Source: Novosphingobium sp. 9
GTDB taxonomy: Bacteria; Pseudomonadota; Alphaproteobacteria; Sphingomonadales; Sphingomonadaceae
Reading direction: 5' to 3'
NCBI RefSeq assembly: GCF_025340265.1
Contig: NZ_CP022708.1
Span: 271,501-335,500 of the forward strand
DNA length: 64,000 nucleotides
Below are positions 26,984 to 36,791 of the stretch, piece after piece. Position numbers and translations under genes: made by a program. Position 1 is the first letter of the stretch. Every line of letters begins with the position of its first letter. The notes under the pieces were generated by a model. The model made no database searches. It was not told the DNA's origin and saw only the letters and a program-made list of their open reading frames with translations.

Positions 26984-27717
26984 ATGACTCGACCAAAATC
27001 TGGAAGCATGAACGCCCTGTCCATGGTCAATCCGGGCGCAGCCGCCGTTGATATTGGCTCGACCATGCACATGGCAGCCGTCAATCCGAATGCTGACGGT
27101 GATCTTGTGCAATCCTTTGGTACCTTCACCGGCGATCTGCACGCCATAGCGCGCTGGTTCAAGACTTGCGGTGACACCAGCGTGGCGATGGAATCGACCG
27201 GCGTCTATTGGATACCGGCCTATGAAGTGCTCGAGGAACATGGCTTTCGCGATCCTCGTCAACGCCCGTTACGCCAAGAATGTGCCGGGCCGCAAAACCG
27301 ATGTGAACGACGCCGCCTCGCTACAACGCCTTCACAGCTATGGTCTACTGCGCGGCAGCTTTCCCCCGGAAGGAGGTGCGCCACGCTCCGGGCCTATTTG
27401 CGGCAACGTGAACGCCTGATCGAATATTGCGCCTCGCACATCCAACACATGCAGAAGGCGTTGATGGAGATGAATGTGCAGCTCCACCATGTCGTCACTA
27501 ATATCACAGGGGTTACGGGCATGCGGATCATCAGGGCGATCGTCTCGGGCGAGCCGGTGCCAGATACCTTGGCGGCGATGCGCGACATTCGCTGTCATGC
27601 ATCTGCCGAGAAGATATGCGCGGCCCTGCCTGGCACCTGGCGAGATGAACACATCTTTGCCCTCGAGCAGGCTCTGGCGCTGTACGATTTTTACCAGACC
27701 AAAATTCTTGATTGCGA
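26984..27717 (+). pseudogene. IS110/IS1111-family transposase remnant
   Basis: The start NPGAAAVDIGSTMHMAAVNP, then MESTGVYWIPAYEVLEEHGF, carries the first acidic residues of a DEDD transposase. The next part, ILVNARYAKNVPGRKTDVND (27255-27315), is in another frame, and LRAYLRQRERLIEYCASHIQ returns to the first, so two opposite frame changes are present (near 27250 and 27375). The reading then passes into an unrelated IS3 tail near 27717 and the C-terminal half is missing. It is a dead element. Confidence 0.8.
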
Positions 27718-27905
27718 CCGAAAGCTTCTTCTCATCGCTCAAGCGCATCCCGCGACGCACCTACAAAACACGCGACGAAGCCCGGCAGGACGTGTTCGAT
27801 TATATCAAGATGTTCTACAACCCGATCTGTAAGCATGCCAGAAACGGGATGCTGTCGCCCGTCGAGTTCGAACGACGGCAGGCTTTGAGGGCTCAAGGTG
27901 TCTAG
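27718..27905 (+). pseudogene. C-terminal fragment of an IS3-family transposase (OrfB)
   Basis: Reads TESFFSSLKRIPRRTYKTRD then EARQDVFDYIKMFYNPICKH and LSPVEFERRQALRAQGV, the end of an rve integrase domain of IS3-type OrfB. The last catalytic Glu lies in TESFF. It is joined directly to the IS110 remnant, so one element inserted into or recombined with the other. Confidence 0.75.
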
Positions 27906-27923
27906 AAAACTAGGGGCTACTCA

Positions 27924-28037
27924 GGGGTAGCGCCCCTCGGCGATTGGGCATCTAATTTTTGTCCTGCTCGTTTGAGGTCACAACCTGGTCATCGAACTGC
28001 GTCGCCTGGGGTAGCGCCCCTCGGCGATTGGGCATCT
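27924..28037 (+). repeat. 30-bp direct repeat, two copies 84 bases apart
   Basis: Identical 30-bp copies at 27924-27953 and 28008-28037, containing GGGGTAGCGCCCCTCGG. GGGGTAGCGCCCC is itself an inverted repeat (GGGG/CCCC arms with GCGC). The second copy lies inside the 3' end of the MgtC-like gene, and the first just after it. It looks like a duplication of the end of that gene or an insertion scar. Confidence 0.7.
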
Positions 28038-28494
28038 GGCCTTGCTCCCCGCTACGCAAACTTTTATCCTGGCGCGGCAATGGTTTTTCAACTGCAGTTG
28101 CAGCACCGAGTAATGCTAAGGCCAGGGCAGTGCCAGTGAGGACCAGACCGTATTGGCCGGCAGCGGCTGTAATGCCGACCGCTGCCGCCATCCAAAGGCT
28201 AGTTGCAGTAGTCATGTTGCGGACATCGCCCCCACGCACGAAAATAAGTCCGCCAGCGATGAAGCCGATCGCTTGCGCAAGCCCTTGGATCACGCGAACC
28301 GGATCGCCTTGGCCGTGATGCTCCACCATTTCTAAAGCGGAGAGTGTTAGCATACCTGAGCTAAGGGCGACGAGGCCGTGCGTGCGAAGGCCCGCATCAT
28401 GACAGTGCCGTTCCCGCTCTAGGCCCAACGCAACACCTAACACTGTTGCCAGTCCGAGCCGCAAGATTGCTGTAGTGAAATCCCCGTCAAGCAT
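27952..28494 (-). CDS. MgtC/SapB family membrane protein
   Basis: About 180 residues from ATG 28494; a TTG at 28527 is also in frame. Family landmarks: LRLGLATVLGVALGLERERH, AGLRTHGLVALSSGMLTLSA, VIQGLAQAIGFIAGGLIFVR, TTATSLWMAAAVGITAAAGQ. Four to five membrane helices and a hydrophilic tail, the last part of which is encoded by repeat DNA and may be extra. MgtC-type proteins help growth under low magnesium or acid stress; that role is from the family only. Its start is close to the reconstructed end of the RraB-like gene (28545). Confidence 0.75.
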   Translation of the reverse strand: MLDGDFTTAILRLGLATVLGVALGLERERHCHDAGLRTHGLVALSSGMLTLSALEMVEHHGQGDPVRVIQGLAQAIGFIAGGLIFVRGGDVRNMTTATSLWMAAAVGITAAAGQYGLVLTGTALALALLGAATAVEKPLPRQDKSLRSGEQGQMPNRRGALPQATQFDDQVVTSNEQDKN

Positions 28495-28576
28495 TGGCGA
28501 TATCCGGATGGTTGTGAGCCTTACCAATGCTCACACAATAACGGCTACGCTCGGCTGCTCCGTTTTTGACGAAGTT

Positions 28577-29873
28577 GGACACTTCGAAGAACCGCCTGAT
28601 TTCGGCATGATAGCAAGGTGACGGCGCGCGGGGCGAATTGGGAGCGTCCGTTTTTGAGGCTGATTCAGTGATTTGCGTAACGGATCCGAGAGCATAGGCC
28701 GTGTTCGGCGTCATGCAGGCGCAATTCGCCCCTCGAGCCAGGCCAGTCGCTGGAAATTATAGGCGAGATTCGCCATCCCAATCTTGATGCGGGCGCGAGC
28801 GATGCCGATGGTCCGCACCACGAGGCCCATGCGGTGCTTTTGCCCGGCGAAGACGTGTTCGACGGCAGAGCGAACCACCGACCGCTTCGCATTGGCCCGT
28901 GCAATACGCTCGGGCATCGCTCGGCGGTGCGGCTTGCGCTGGTGGATGTGGCTGGTGAACATGCCCTTGGCGAGGAACGCCTCGTTCTTCTTTGATCGGT
29001 AGGCCGTATCGGCCCAGACGCCCGAGGCGGTGTTATCTGGACTGATCAACACCGGCAGCCTTGCACCATCATGGGCATTGGCGGCGCTGGCATCCCAGGT
29101 GCGGATCAAGCCATGTGCGCGATCGATCCCTATGTGGTTTTTGTAGCCGAACATGGGGATAGCAAGATCGACCGGCTTGAAGGCCTTGGGAGCCGCGCCT
29201 TCCTTGACCTTCGCCTTGGTGTACTTGACGCTCCAGCGGGCATCGCGATCCTTTTGCCGGATCTTCGCAGGGTTACCCTTCCAGCGCTCGGGTATCCGGC
29301 CCTCCTTGATGGCCGCCTTCTCCTCCTCGGTGTTCCGCTGCTTCGGGGCCGGCACTACGGTCGCGTCGATGATCTGCCCGCCCATGGCAAGGTACCCTCG
29401 CTCCGTGAGAGCGGCATCGAAGCGGGCAAATAACCTGTCGATCGCCTTGGCCTTCACCAGACGCTCCCGGAACAGCCACACTGTCGTCGCATCGGGCACC
29501 GTACCATCCAGACCAAGCCCCAGAAAACGCTGGAAAGAGAGGCGATCTTTGATCTGGAACTCGGTGGCTTCGTCCGAAAGCGAGTAGAGCGCCTGGAGCA
29601 CGAGGACCTTGAACATGAGGACCGGATCAAACGGCGGGCGGCCACCCTTGCCGCGAGGGCTACGGCGCAGCGCCACTACCAGCGGTCCCCGGAAAACCTC
29701 GAAGTCCACCACTGCCGCCAGACGCTCCAGCGGATCGCCCGCCGCGCTCAACGCCTCATATCGGTCCGAAAGATCGAAGAAACCCGGCTGCCCTGCCATC
29801 ATCACCTCCGCTATCGCGCAAAGGCAGTGAAGCACTTCACGCCGTCAGACGCCACGAGTTTTTCGAGGTGTCC
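28577..29873 (-). mobile_element. Complete IS5-family element with 4-bp target duplication
   Basis: 1297-bp element. The ends GGACACTTCGAAGAAC (left) and, read from the right, GGACACCTCGAAAAAC form 16-bp inverted repeats with two mismatches. AGTT occurs directly outside on both sides (28573-28576 and 29874-29877), a 4-bp duplication as usual for IS5. It holds one intact transposase gene and interrupts an RraB-like gene; rejoining the flanks restores that frame. Confidence 0.85.
28711..29802 (-). CDS. IS5-family transposase
   Basis: 363-residue DDE transposase, apparently intact. It has the N-terminal DUF772-type region (VDFEVFRGPLVVALRRSPRG, LSFQRFLGLGLDGTVPDATT), then GGQIIDATVVPAPKQRN with the first Asp, a second Asp in GVWADTAYRSK, and the C-terminal RSAVEHVFAGQKHRMGLVVR with the Glu. 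GGAGGTG lies right before tandem ATGs (29802, 29799). Confidence 0.9.
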   Translation of the reverse strand: MMAGQPGFFDLSDRYEALSAAGDPLERLAAVVDFEVFRGPLVVALRRSPRGKGGRPPFDPVLMFKVLVLQALYSLSDEATEFQIKDRLSFQRFLGLGLDGTVPDATTVWLFRERLVKAKAIDRLFARFDAALTERGYLAMGGQIIDATVVPAPKQRNTEEEKAAIKEGRIPERWKGNPAKIRQKDRDARWSVKYTKAKVKEGAAPKAFKPVDLAIPMFGYKNHIGIDRAHGLIRTWDASAANAHDGARLPVLISPDNTASGVWADTAYRSKKNEAFLAKGMFTSHIHQRKPHRRAMPERIARANAKRSVVRSAVEHVFAGQKHRMGLVVRTIGIARARIKIGMANLAYNFQRLAWLEGRIAPA

Positions 29874-30316
29874 AGTTCGCGGACGAGCCAGCCGTCAGAT
29901 CTACCTTCCTGACGCTCCGCTACTGTTTGCATTTCTTTTTGCTCTGACAATATCCGTTCGGAATTAGCAGCAAGGATTTTGGATACCTGAACAGTGCAGG
30001 ATGTAGTCCCGTCCGTCGGATCTGCGACCTGTGCGTGTACTTCTTCGTTCTCGATGGAAACAGCGAAAGCTTGTGCCGACGCCCGGTTGAGAAAAACGAA
30101 GGAGAAGACAATCGTCTTTATTTCATCCGCCTCCTTACTAAGTTGCATTTCGTTGGTCGCTCTTGTTTCGTCAGCATATTCGGGATTCCGAATGTTGGAC
30201 GATCCGGAACGTGCAGGCCCAGTGGTCGGACGCAGTTGTACACCTTGGTAGGAGGGAGGGCAGATCATCTCGTTCTCAGCCTCGGCGTTTTTAGAGCTGT
30301 CTTCATCTGGTCTCAT
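29874..30316 (-). pseudogene. RraB-like gene interrupted by the IS5 element
   Basis: The frame begins at ATG 30316 behind GAGGAG and runs into the IS after GWLVREL. Removing the IS and one AGTT copy continues the frame as RQKRSSRA and stops at 28545-28547, giving about 156 residues. The C-terminal half (TIVFSFVFLNRASAQAFAVS, then SDGWLVREL) resembles the RNase E inhibitor RraB fold, with the DGW near the end. The first 65 residues are polar and unmatched. The interrupted protein loses only its last eight residues and gains ten from the IS, so it might still work. The family call is moderate. Confidence 0.5.
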
Positions 30317-30351
30317 GCTTAATTCTCCTCGATTTTTCGTCCGCCTTATAA

Positions 30352-30602
30352 TCAGGCTGATCGTTGAGGGTCATGATCGACGTCCCCGTCGCACCGTTCC
30401 TTTTCGGGATAATCCTCCGGTTTGACGCTCCTGACGACGGGCCGATCATCCGCCTCTTCTGGTTTCTGAGCGCCGCGCGTTGGAGGATTGTGCTTCTCGT
30501 CTGGACGGGCGTCCCCATTTGACCGTGCGGTGTTTCATAGGGATCATCGCCAGCACGTAGCCGGGGCTCCTCACCGTTTGTGAGCGTGATCTTACGGGGC
30601 AT
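30352..30602 (-). CDS. Small acidic hypothetical protein (one frameshift), paralogue of the gene at 37044
   Basis: About 83 residues after repair. It starts at ATG 30602 behind GGAAGGAG (MPRKITLTNGEEPRLRAGDD). The frame must shift by one near 30520, where GGGG for GGGGG gives MGDARPDEKHNPPTRGAQKP, then VKPEDYPEKERCDGDVD. The same pattern, GDARPDEHHDPRAGGGQKPE then VNPDEYPAKERRDGDV, is found intact at 37044-37262. Without the shift it reads as an unrelated 99-residue protein. It is polar and disordered in look; function is unknown. Confidence 0.6.
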
Positions 30603-30884
30603 ATCGCTCCTTCCGTTCCGTTACATGATGGAAGGGCCAGGTATTATTATCCGTTCCCAGCAACCGAGTATTCCTAACCTCGATCAAGTCACGCTCCTCC
30701 AGCAATCGGACAGACTGATCCATGTTAGCGCATGGGCGCCATCCGGGAACGCTGTCGGTGGGGATCGCTTGGTGAAGCATAAGCGTTCCGGCCTGGCACC
30801 CCGCCAACCCACTGCGGAACAGCATCGGCACAATTTAAATGGTTGGCATATTACCAATGCACTTCATACGAATAGGGACCCACA

Positions 30885-31460
30885 ATGACGGACTTGCGTG
30901 ACGATGCCCCGCCGGCCACGATAAAGCATGCAAGTGCCATGCAAAATGCGGTGCGCGAAAGCGCCTCCGGTGAGAGAGGCACCCTTATTGCCTGTTCTGT
31001 GACAATTAATCGCAGCAGAGACGATCTGTATCGATTCTGGCGGCATTTTCCGAACCTCACCAAGTTCATGGAAAACGTGAGGCGTATTGATGTGGAGGAT
31101 GATCGCACGTCTCACTGGGTCGTGACAGGCCCCGCCGGAATGACCGTCGAGTGGGACGCAGAAATCGTCCAGGACCTTCCCGGTGAAGCATTAGCCTGGG
31201 TATCGACGAATAGCTCAGACGTTTCCAATAGCGGCCGAGTGGAATTTAGCGATGCAGGCGGGAGAGGGACAGTCGTGACTGCAACAATCCTCTACAAGCC
31301 CCCGGCAGGGTTTGTTGGCAAGTTGGTCGCCAAGCTGTTCCAGCGCGAACCCGGCACCCAGACGCGGCGCGATCTCAGGCGCCTCAAGCAACTCATGGAA
31401 ACAGGCGAGGTTGCCACCGCGGCCCGCACGTTCAAGCAACGCGAAGAGGAGACTGCCTGA
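30885..31460 (+). CDS. SRPBCC family protein (cyclase/dehydrase type)
   Basis: 191 residues. After a polar 35-residue start, a START-like fold is visible: [57 protein letters not shown], and a C-terminal helix [16 protein letters not shown]. Proteins of this kind bind small hydrophobic ligands; many carry a stress-linked coenzyme-Q or membrane role, but the substrate is unknown. The stop shares one base with the next ATG, so it is in an operon with the dehydrogenase. Confidence 0.78.
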   Translation: MTDLRDDAPPATIKHASAMQNAVRESASGERGTLIACSVTINRSRDDLYRFWRHFPNLTKFMENVRRIDVEDDRTSHWVVTGPAGMTVEWDAEIVQDLPGEALAWVSTNSSDVSNSGRVEFSDAGGRGTVVTATILYKPPAGFVGKLVAKLFQREPGTQTRRDLRRLKQLMETGEVATAARTFKQREEETA

Positions 31461-32650
31461 TGCGCGCAGTAACTTGGCACGGCAAGCACGACGTTCGGGT
31501 CGATACCGTGGATGACCCCGAAATCCTCAATCCGCGTGACGCCATCATCAAGGTGACGTCAACGGCGATCTGCGGCTCAGATCTGCACCTTTACGACGGT
31601 TTCATCCCTACGATGAAGGCAGGCGATATCCTCGGCCACGAATTCATGGGCGAAGTCGTCGAGACAGGTTCCAGATCGACTTTGCAAAAGGGCCAGCGCG
31701 TAGTCGTGCCGTTCACTATCGCTTGCGGAAGCTGCTATCATTGCGGCAAGCATCAGTACTCTGCCTGCGACAACGGCAACCCGGCGGACAATCAGGATAT
31801 AGCTCAGGAACTCTACGGCCAGCCGATGTCCGGTCTATTTGGCTACAGTCACATGACCGGCGGCTATGCGGGCGGCCAGGCTGAATACGTGCGTGTGCCG
31901 TTCTCCGACGTGGGGCCTATCGTCATTCCAGACGGCATCGATGACGACCGGGTGCTGTTCCTTTCGGATATTCTTCCCACGGGCTGGCAAGCGGCGGAGA
32001 ATGCGCAGATCGAGCCGGGGGATACGGTCGCAGTGTGGGGATGCGGCCCGGTGGGGCTTTTCGCCGTCCAGTCTGCTTTCCTGATGGGCGCAGAACGCGT
32101 CATCGCCATCGACCATTTTCCGCGCCGCCTCGAACTCGCGCGAAAGTTCGGAGCGGAGACAATCAATTATGAAGAAACAAAAACATACGAGGCTCTGATC
32201 CAGATGACAGGTGGTATAGGCCCGGACGCCTGCATCGATGCGGTGGGCCTCGAAGCCCATGGGTTCTTCGCGGACAACGTTTGGGATCAAATCAAAGTCT
32301 CGACCTTTACGGGGACCGACCGAACGCACAGCATACGACAGGCGATCCATGCCTGCCGCAAGGGCGGACGGGTTTCGATGCCCGCCGTTTACGGTGGCTT
32401 CGTCGACAAGTTCCCGCTTGGCGCGTTCATGGAAAAAGGCCTGACCCTTAAGACCGGCCAGACTCATGTGCAGCATTATCTGCCGGGACTGCTCAACGCC
32501 ATCGTCGAGCGCAAGATCGACACCACATTCCTCATCAGCCATCGACTGCCATTGGAGCAGGCGCCAGAGGGGTACCGCCTGTTTCACGACCATCAGAATG
32601 ACGTGACCAAGGTCGTGATGAAGCCTGGCCTCGACCGCGTCGCCGTATGA
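31460..32650 (+). CDS. Zinc-dependent alcohol dehydrogenase family protein
   Basis: 396-residue medium-chain dehydrogenase. Catalytic zinc site: [11 protein letters not shown] and GHEFMGEVV. Structural zinc cysteines: [20 protein letters not shown]. Rossmann motif: [20 protein letters not shown]. The subgroup resembles glutathione-independent formaldehyde dehydrogenase-like proteins ([20 protein letters not shown]). It follows the SRPBCC gene and is followed by the ruins of a short-chain dehydrogenase; such trios are common in sphingomonads. Confidence 0.88.
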   Translation: MRAVTWHGKHDVRVDTVDDPEILNPRDAIIKVTSTAICGSDLHLYDGFIPTMKAGDILGHEFMGEVVETGSRSTLQKGQRVVVPFTIACGSCYHCGKHQYSACDNGNPADNQDIAQELYGQPMSGLFGYSHMTGGYAGGQAEYVRVPFSDVGPIVIPDGIDDDRVLFLSDILPTGWQAAENAQIEPGDTVAVWGCGPVGLFAVQSAFLMGAERVIAIDHFPRRLELARKFGAETINYEETKTYEALIQMTGGIGPDACIDAVGLEAHGFFADNVWDQIKVSTFTGTDRTHSIRQAIHACRKGGRVSMPAVYGGFVDKFPLGAFMEKGLTLKTGQTHVQHYLPGLLNAIVERKIDTTFLISHRLPLEQAPEGYRLFHDHQNDVTKVVMKPGLDRVAV

Positions 32651-32662
32651 GGAGAGTCGCAC

Positions 32663-32880
32663 ATGGCCGATAAATTCGCCGTCATTACGGACGCGGCCAT
32701 CGGGATCAGGTTCGAGCTTGCGCATTGCGTCGTGTGGGCCGGTTACGATCTGCTGGTGGTAGCGGACGAACCGCTATCGAGGCAGCCGCAACCGATTTGA
32801 GCTTGCGCAGGGCAACGTCGTGCCAATGGAGGCAGTTCGTCAACGCTGGATGGCATCGACCGCCCGCTTACCGTCTAAAA
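32663..32880 (+). pseudogene. Remnant of a short-chain dehydrogenase
   Basis: ATG 32663, 12 bases after the dehydrogenase stop and behind GGAGAG, reads MADKFAVITDAAIGIRFELA then WAGYDLLVVADEP, and stops at 32799. The usual glycines of TGASxGIG are lost. In another frame IEAAATDL continues briefly. The gene is short and multiply damaged, so this looks like real decay. Confidence 0.6.
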
Positions 32881-33015
32881 GATGTCGATTAGGCCCCTAA
32901 AAGGCCGCCAAAACTACGAAGATGGTTGCAGGCAATGCCGCGCAAAATGCGCGGCTCATTCAAGGAGATCCTTATCCGGGCGGAAGCGCAAACCGGTCAA
33001 TTGGGAGAAGCACGC

Positions 33016-34106
33016 ATGGATGTCGAAATCTCAATACTGCTTCCTAAGCCTAGGTTACTTGGAGAGAACTTTGCAAATGGTCACGATATATCGACACGTG
33101 CCGTTCTGGCGCAGCGTCTCGCTGGGTTGTGCGGCGGCCGGGTCATCGAGCCGGGCGTGCGATCTGATTCTCAACCGTTCTTCATTCCGGCTGATACTTT
33201 GACTCTCAAGGAGGCTACCCAGTTTGGGATCCTATCTGAAGAACAATTATACGGAGGGGCTGTGCCCGAGCCGTTCGTCGCGACGAAAATTATTAGCCAT
33301 GGGCTCTGGGATGCTGCTGCTATTCATCCCTTCGGTTGGGCGCGGACATTGAGCGCCAACCTCGGCGATGCGGTGTTGCGCGGCTACTCCGTGTTTTCGG
33401 CTGATGAAGCGCGGGTGGCAGGCCGGATGCTGCTCGAACTTGGGCCTATCAGGCTAAAAGATGTCGAGGCAACATCGGGCGAGGACAGGTCGTCGTGCGC
33501 GATTGTGATGCCCTAGATGCCGCCGTTGTTAGTTACGATCCAACAGCACTGCGACGCACCGGTCTCGTCATAGAAGAAAACCTAGAGGCGGTAAAAACCT
33601 ACAGTGTAGGAACGGTAAGCCTGTTCGGAGACTCGATCGCCTATTGGGGTACGCAGAACCTCACGCGCGATAACCGTGGCGCCCAAGTCTATGCGGGTTC
33701 GCACTTGCGATGTGTCCGCGGCGGGTGGGCAGCACTCGCAACGCCATGCGAAATGCCCTCTCTTACTGAGATTGTCGCTAAGGCGCGGCATTTCGATGCG
33801 GCGGTTTTCGATGCTTATCCCGATATAATCGCGTCGCGTCGCAATTACGATGTAGTGTCCGGCACCGATGCGCAAGGATTGCGAAAGATTGGGGTGCTTG
33901 AACAAAGTTGGCGCGCGGGCGGAGCGAGCGGCGCGGAAATTGCCGCTTTTGAAGCTTTCGCCGCAGATCCAGACCTTGAAATGGTGGAGACAGCTACGGT
34001 CGAAGTTTACGGAGGCACATCGGTTCTGCCGCCCGGTGCCACCATCTATTTTCATGGGAGAGATCCGGCGGTCGGACTTCTCGACAAGTATGCAGAGAGA
34101 CGATGA
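33016..34106 (+). CDS. DUF3182 family protein (one frameshift)
   Basis: 363 residues after joining. ATG 33016 follows GGGAG; an open extension to 32926 looks non-native. The first part (VLAQRLAGLCGGRVIEPG, then GILSEEQLYGGAVPEPFVAT) and the second (VVSYDPTALRRTGLVIEENL, TYSVGTVSLFGDSIAYWGTQ) match the DUF3182 family, an ATP-grasp-like group of unknown substrate. The first frame stops at 33516 and the second is open from 33495; one lost G near 33470 (GGG for GGGG) restores SGRGQVVVRDCD. It overlaps the hydrolase gene by ATGA. Confidence 0.72.
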
Positions 34107-34846
34107 TCGAAGGACGTAAAGGCGTAACGATAAATGTCGAAGGGCAAACGCTTGATGGAACGCTGCTCTTGCCAGCGAAGCTGATACCGGGTGTCCTCTT
34201 CGTGCATGGCTGGGGCGGGTCGCAGGTTCAGGATCTGGCTCGCGCTGAAGAAATTGCCCAACTGGGCTGCATCTGCTTCACATTTGACCTGCGCGGTCAT
34301 GCGCGTCACGACGTCGAGCGCAATACAGTTACTCGATCGGACGGGTTGGCTGATGTCCTTGCCGCCTACGATTTCCTGGCCTCGCAGCCGCAGGTCGATC
34401 GTTCGGCAATCGCTGTGGTCGGGACAAGTTATGGCGGTTACCTCTCTGCGCTGCTGACCAAATATCGACCTGTAGCCTGGCTGGCTTTAAGGGTCCCAGC
34501 GCTATATCCCGACGAGCATTGGGAAAAACCCAAAGCACTGCTCCCTCGGGATCAGATCATGACTTACCGCAGCCATTTCCGTACCGGACAGCACGATAAG
34601 GCGCTCGCTGCCTGCGAGGCATTTGCCGGAGATGTACTGATTGTTGAATCCGAGAATGATAACTACGTACCGCACGAGACTATAAGCTCGTTCATCTCAT
34701 CTTTTCATCACAGTAATTCACTCAGCTATCGCATTCTCAAGGGCGCCGATCACGCGCTGCGCGACGAGACATGTCGCAAGGCCTATCACGACCTTCTGCT
34801 GACTTGGGTCGAGGAAATGGTTCGCGGTGGCCGCAGAGTGAAATGA
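34103..34846 (+). CDS. Alpha/beta hydrolase
   Basis: 247 residues with the oxyanion stretch LFVHGWGG, the nucleophile elbow VVGTSYGGYLSALL (Ser), an acid candidate in VESENDNYVP and the base in KGADHALRDE. It is a dienelactone hydrolase or acyl-peptidase-like cytoplasmic enzyme with no signal peptide. Translational coupling to the DUF3182 gene suggests a shared pathway. The substrate is not predictable. Confidence 0.8.
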   Translation: MIEGRKGVTINVEGQTLDGTLLLPAKLIPGVLFVHGWGGSQVQDLARAEEIAQLGCICFTFDLRGHARHDVERNTVTRSDGLADVLAAYDFLASQPQVDRSAIAVVGTSYGGYLSALLTKYRPVAWLALRVPALYPDEHWEKPKALLPRDQIMTYRSHFRTGQHDKALAACEAFAGDVLIVESENDNYVPHETISSFISSFHHSNSLSYRILKGADHALRDETCRKAYHDLLLTWVEEMVRGGRRVK

Positions 34847-35016
34847 GAGATGGTTTCAGCTAGGCTTGGCGCTTGGAGGCGACCGATCAGAAGATCGAGG
34901 GCTCGGCTTTCCTTTTTGGTATCTCGTGCGGCCGGAATCCGCTTAGCGAGGACATTTGCCACAAGCCGATCGTCATAGGGTAGCGGAGGTTTTAATACAT
35001 TTGTGGGTGTCTCGCT

Positions 35017-35752
35017 TCAGCGCCGCCGCCCCAACTGGGGCGATTTATCGTCAAGATGCAGGTAGTTAGCGTCAAAATCACAAAACTCTGTGAGTGCGGT
35101 CACATCAGGCACAAAAATACGTTTCCCTTCGATAGAGATAAGGCTCCCTTCACGAAGCGCGCGCATCATACGATTGACGTGGACCGTCGTGAGCCCGGTG
35201 GTGTCGGCAAGCTCCTTCTGCGTCATCTGAAGCTGGAAGCTATCATCCTTGGCCATTTCCACGAGGCGGTACCGCATGAGCAGCTCACACAATAGATGAG
35301 CAAGCTGGCGATCTGCAGAACGCTGACCCATGTTGACCAGCCACTCGCGCAACGTCGCCTCATCTACCAGCGTCGCCCACCACAAGGCGCGGTTAATCCT
35401 TGGATTCGCCGTCAACCGCGCGACGGTGGCAGGGCTCAGTTCAGCAAGTCGACAAGCGGTCAGGGTGCCGATGCTATGGTCCATGCACCCCAGGATTTGG
35501 ACGTGGAGGTCACAAATGTCGCCAGGCACAAACAGTGCAAAAATTTTGTCGATTTCCATCCGGCAGCAGTTTGTAGCGACAAGCCAGCCCCTCCATTAGC
35601 AAGTGGACGTTGAGAGGCGGTTCGCCTTCGCTAATGATGTCCTGCCTGGCGTGTAGCGGGCGCGTAGCGCAGCTCACCGCACGGAGAGTTTCTCGATCCT
35701 CTTCCGTCAGCTTGGCGCCGTGCTGGAGTTTGAGGACAAAGGGGTTATTCAT
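35017..35752 (-). CDS. Crp/Fnr family regulator (one frameshift)
   Basis: About 244 residues after repair. The N-terminal cyclic-nucleotide-binding-like part (ATG 35752: NNPFVLKLQHGAKLTEEDRE, EPPLNVHLLMEGLACRYKLL) ends at 35510 in one frame. The rest (IFALFVPGDICDLHVQILGC, then TQKELADTTGLTTVHVNRMM) is in another. An extra A in the AAAA run near 35535 explains it (RQIFALFVPGD when removed). No iron-sulfur cysteine cluster of true Fnr is visible. It shares its recognition helix with the other Crp genes of this window. Confidence 0.8.
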
Positions 35753-35905
35753 GACCTGCGCCGTCCTTCCGGCAGCGCGACAGTAGAGCCCATGACCGTA
35801 GGCTTTGTTCCCACCTCTAAACGTTCCGGCGTTAACATAGGTCAACGCACCCAAATCGTTCGCGTGTACGGTGATCACATTCAGTGCGATCAAAGGGCGG
35901 TTTCA

Positions 35906-36064
35906 ATGGCGCATCTCTCCATCCCGATGATGATCCTGAGCGCATTCGGCTTGATTGTCGTCGCGAGCACGATTCTGGGAGACTACGGATTGACGACCCT
36001 TGGCAAATACTCTCTCAGAGCCATCGGCGTTGCCTTTATCGGGATCGGATTGATGCTCGCATAA
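35906..36064 (+). CDS. Small two-helix membrane protein
   Basis: 52 residues, almost all hydrophobic: MILSAFGLIVVASTILGDYG and SLRAIGVAFIGIGLMLA. AAAGGGCGG lies just before ATG 35906. It lies between two divergently placed Crp genes. Unknown function; small inner-membrane proteins like this are common in stress islands. Confidence 0.5.
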   Translation: MAHLSIPMMILSAFGLIVVASTILGDYGLTTLGKYSLRAIGVAFIGIGLMLA

Positions 36065-36113
36065 TTCGAGCCCACGCTCAATGGAATCAGCGATAGCAGC
36101 CTGTAAGTTTCAA

Positions 36114-36791
36114 TTACGCGGCGACCACCTTCGGTCGAGATGAAATAGGGGGGATCCGTGACGGGCTCCCCGGCTCTGCAAAAGACGAATGCGAAGCGTC
36201 AAAGGTCGCGGGATTCAGTATACGTAAAGTCTTGCTGGCTAACCTAATCGTACCGCGGCTCTTGAGCTCGCTCAGCACGCGGTTCACGTGCACCGATGTC
36301 AAACCAAGCATGTCCGCGATATCTTGCTGAGTGAGCGGGATGCTGCACCGGTCGCCAACCGCCTGCCCGGCAGCGTCAAGCCGTGTAAAGAGCTCGTGAA
36401 GCAGGCCGGAAACACGTTCAAGGGCGGATTTGCGCGCCAAGCTCACGGCCATGTCGGTCTGACGGCGGTGCATTGTTAGTATGCTGCCGAGTAGGTCCTT
36501 AACCCCGTGCTCACGTCGACTGTGAATGTCTGCCAAAGGGATTAGTCGCGCTTTTATGTTGGTCAGGGCTACAATTGGCAGGTCAGCCTTCCCCGACAGC
36601 AGCCAATGAGGCTCACAATAATCACCTGGAAGAAAAAACGAGGTTATCGCTCTGCGGCCGTCGGGCAGGACGCAATTACGGCTCGCCCAGCCTTCCTCGA
36701 TGCGAAGGATATTCTCCTGGATATCGTTCTTACGCGCCAGATGGTCGTGTTTGCGGAACTCGCGATATGACAACGCGGAAGGATCAGTCAT
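36114..36791 (-). CDS. Crp/Fnr family regulator
   Basis: 225 residues, intact. The sensor domain is shortened at its start (RKHDHLARKNDIQENILRIE, LPDGRRAITSFFLPGDYCEP). The helix-turn-helix is LTQQDIADMLGLTSVHVNRV, followed by LSELKSRGTIRLASKTLRIL. The ligand is unknown; the family in sphingomonads often lacks cAMP-contact residues. A 250-base non-coding stretch separates it from the gene at 37044. Confidence 0.87.
   Translation of the reverse strand: MTDPSALSYREFRKHDHLARKNDIQENILRIEEGWASRNCVLPDGRRAITSFFLPGDYCEPHWLLSGKADLPIVALTNIKARLIPLADIHSRREHGVKDLLGSILTMHRRQTDMAVSLARKSALERVSGLLHELFTRLDAAGQAVGDRCSIPLTQQDIADMLGLTSVHVNRVLSELKSRGTIRLASKTLRILNPATFDASHSSFAEPGSPSRIPPISSRPKVVAA

Noticed and set aside
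30592..30831. 79-codon - frame upstream of the small acidic protein
   Set aside because: No ribosome site or recognisable pattern; overlaps the next start by chance.
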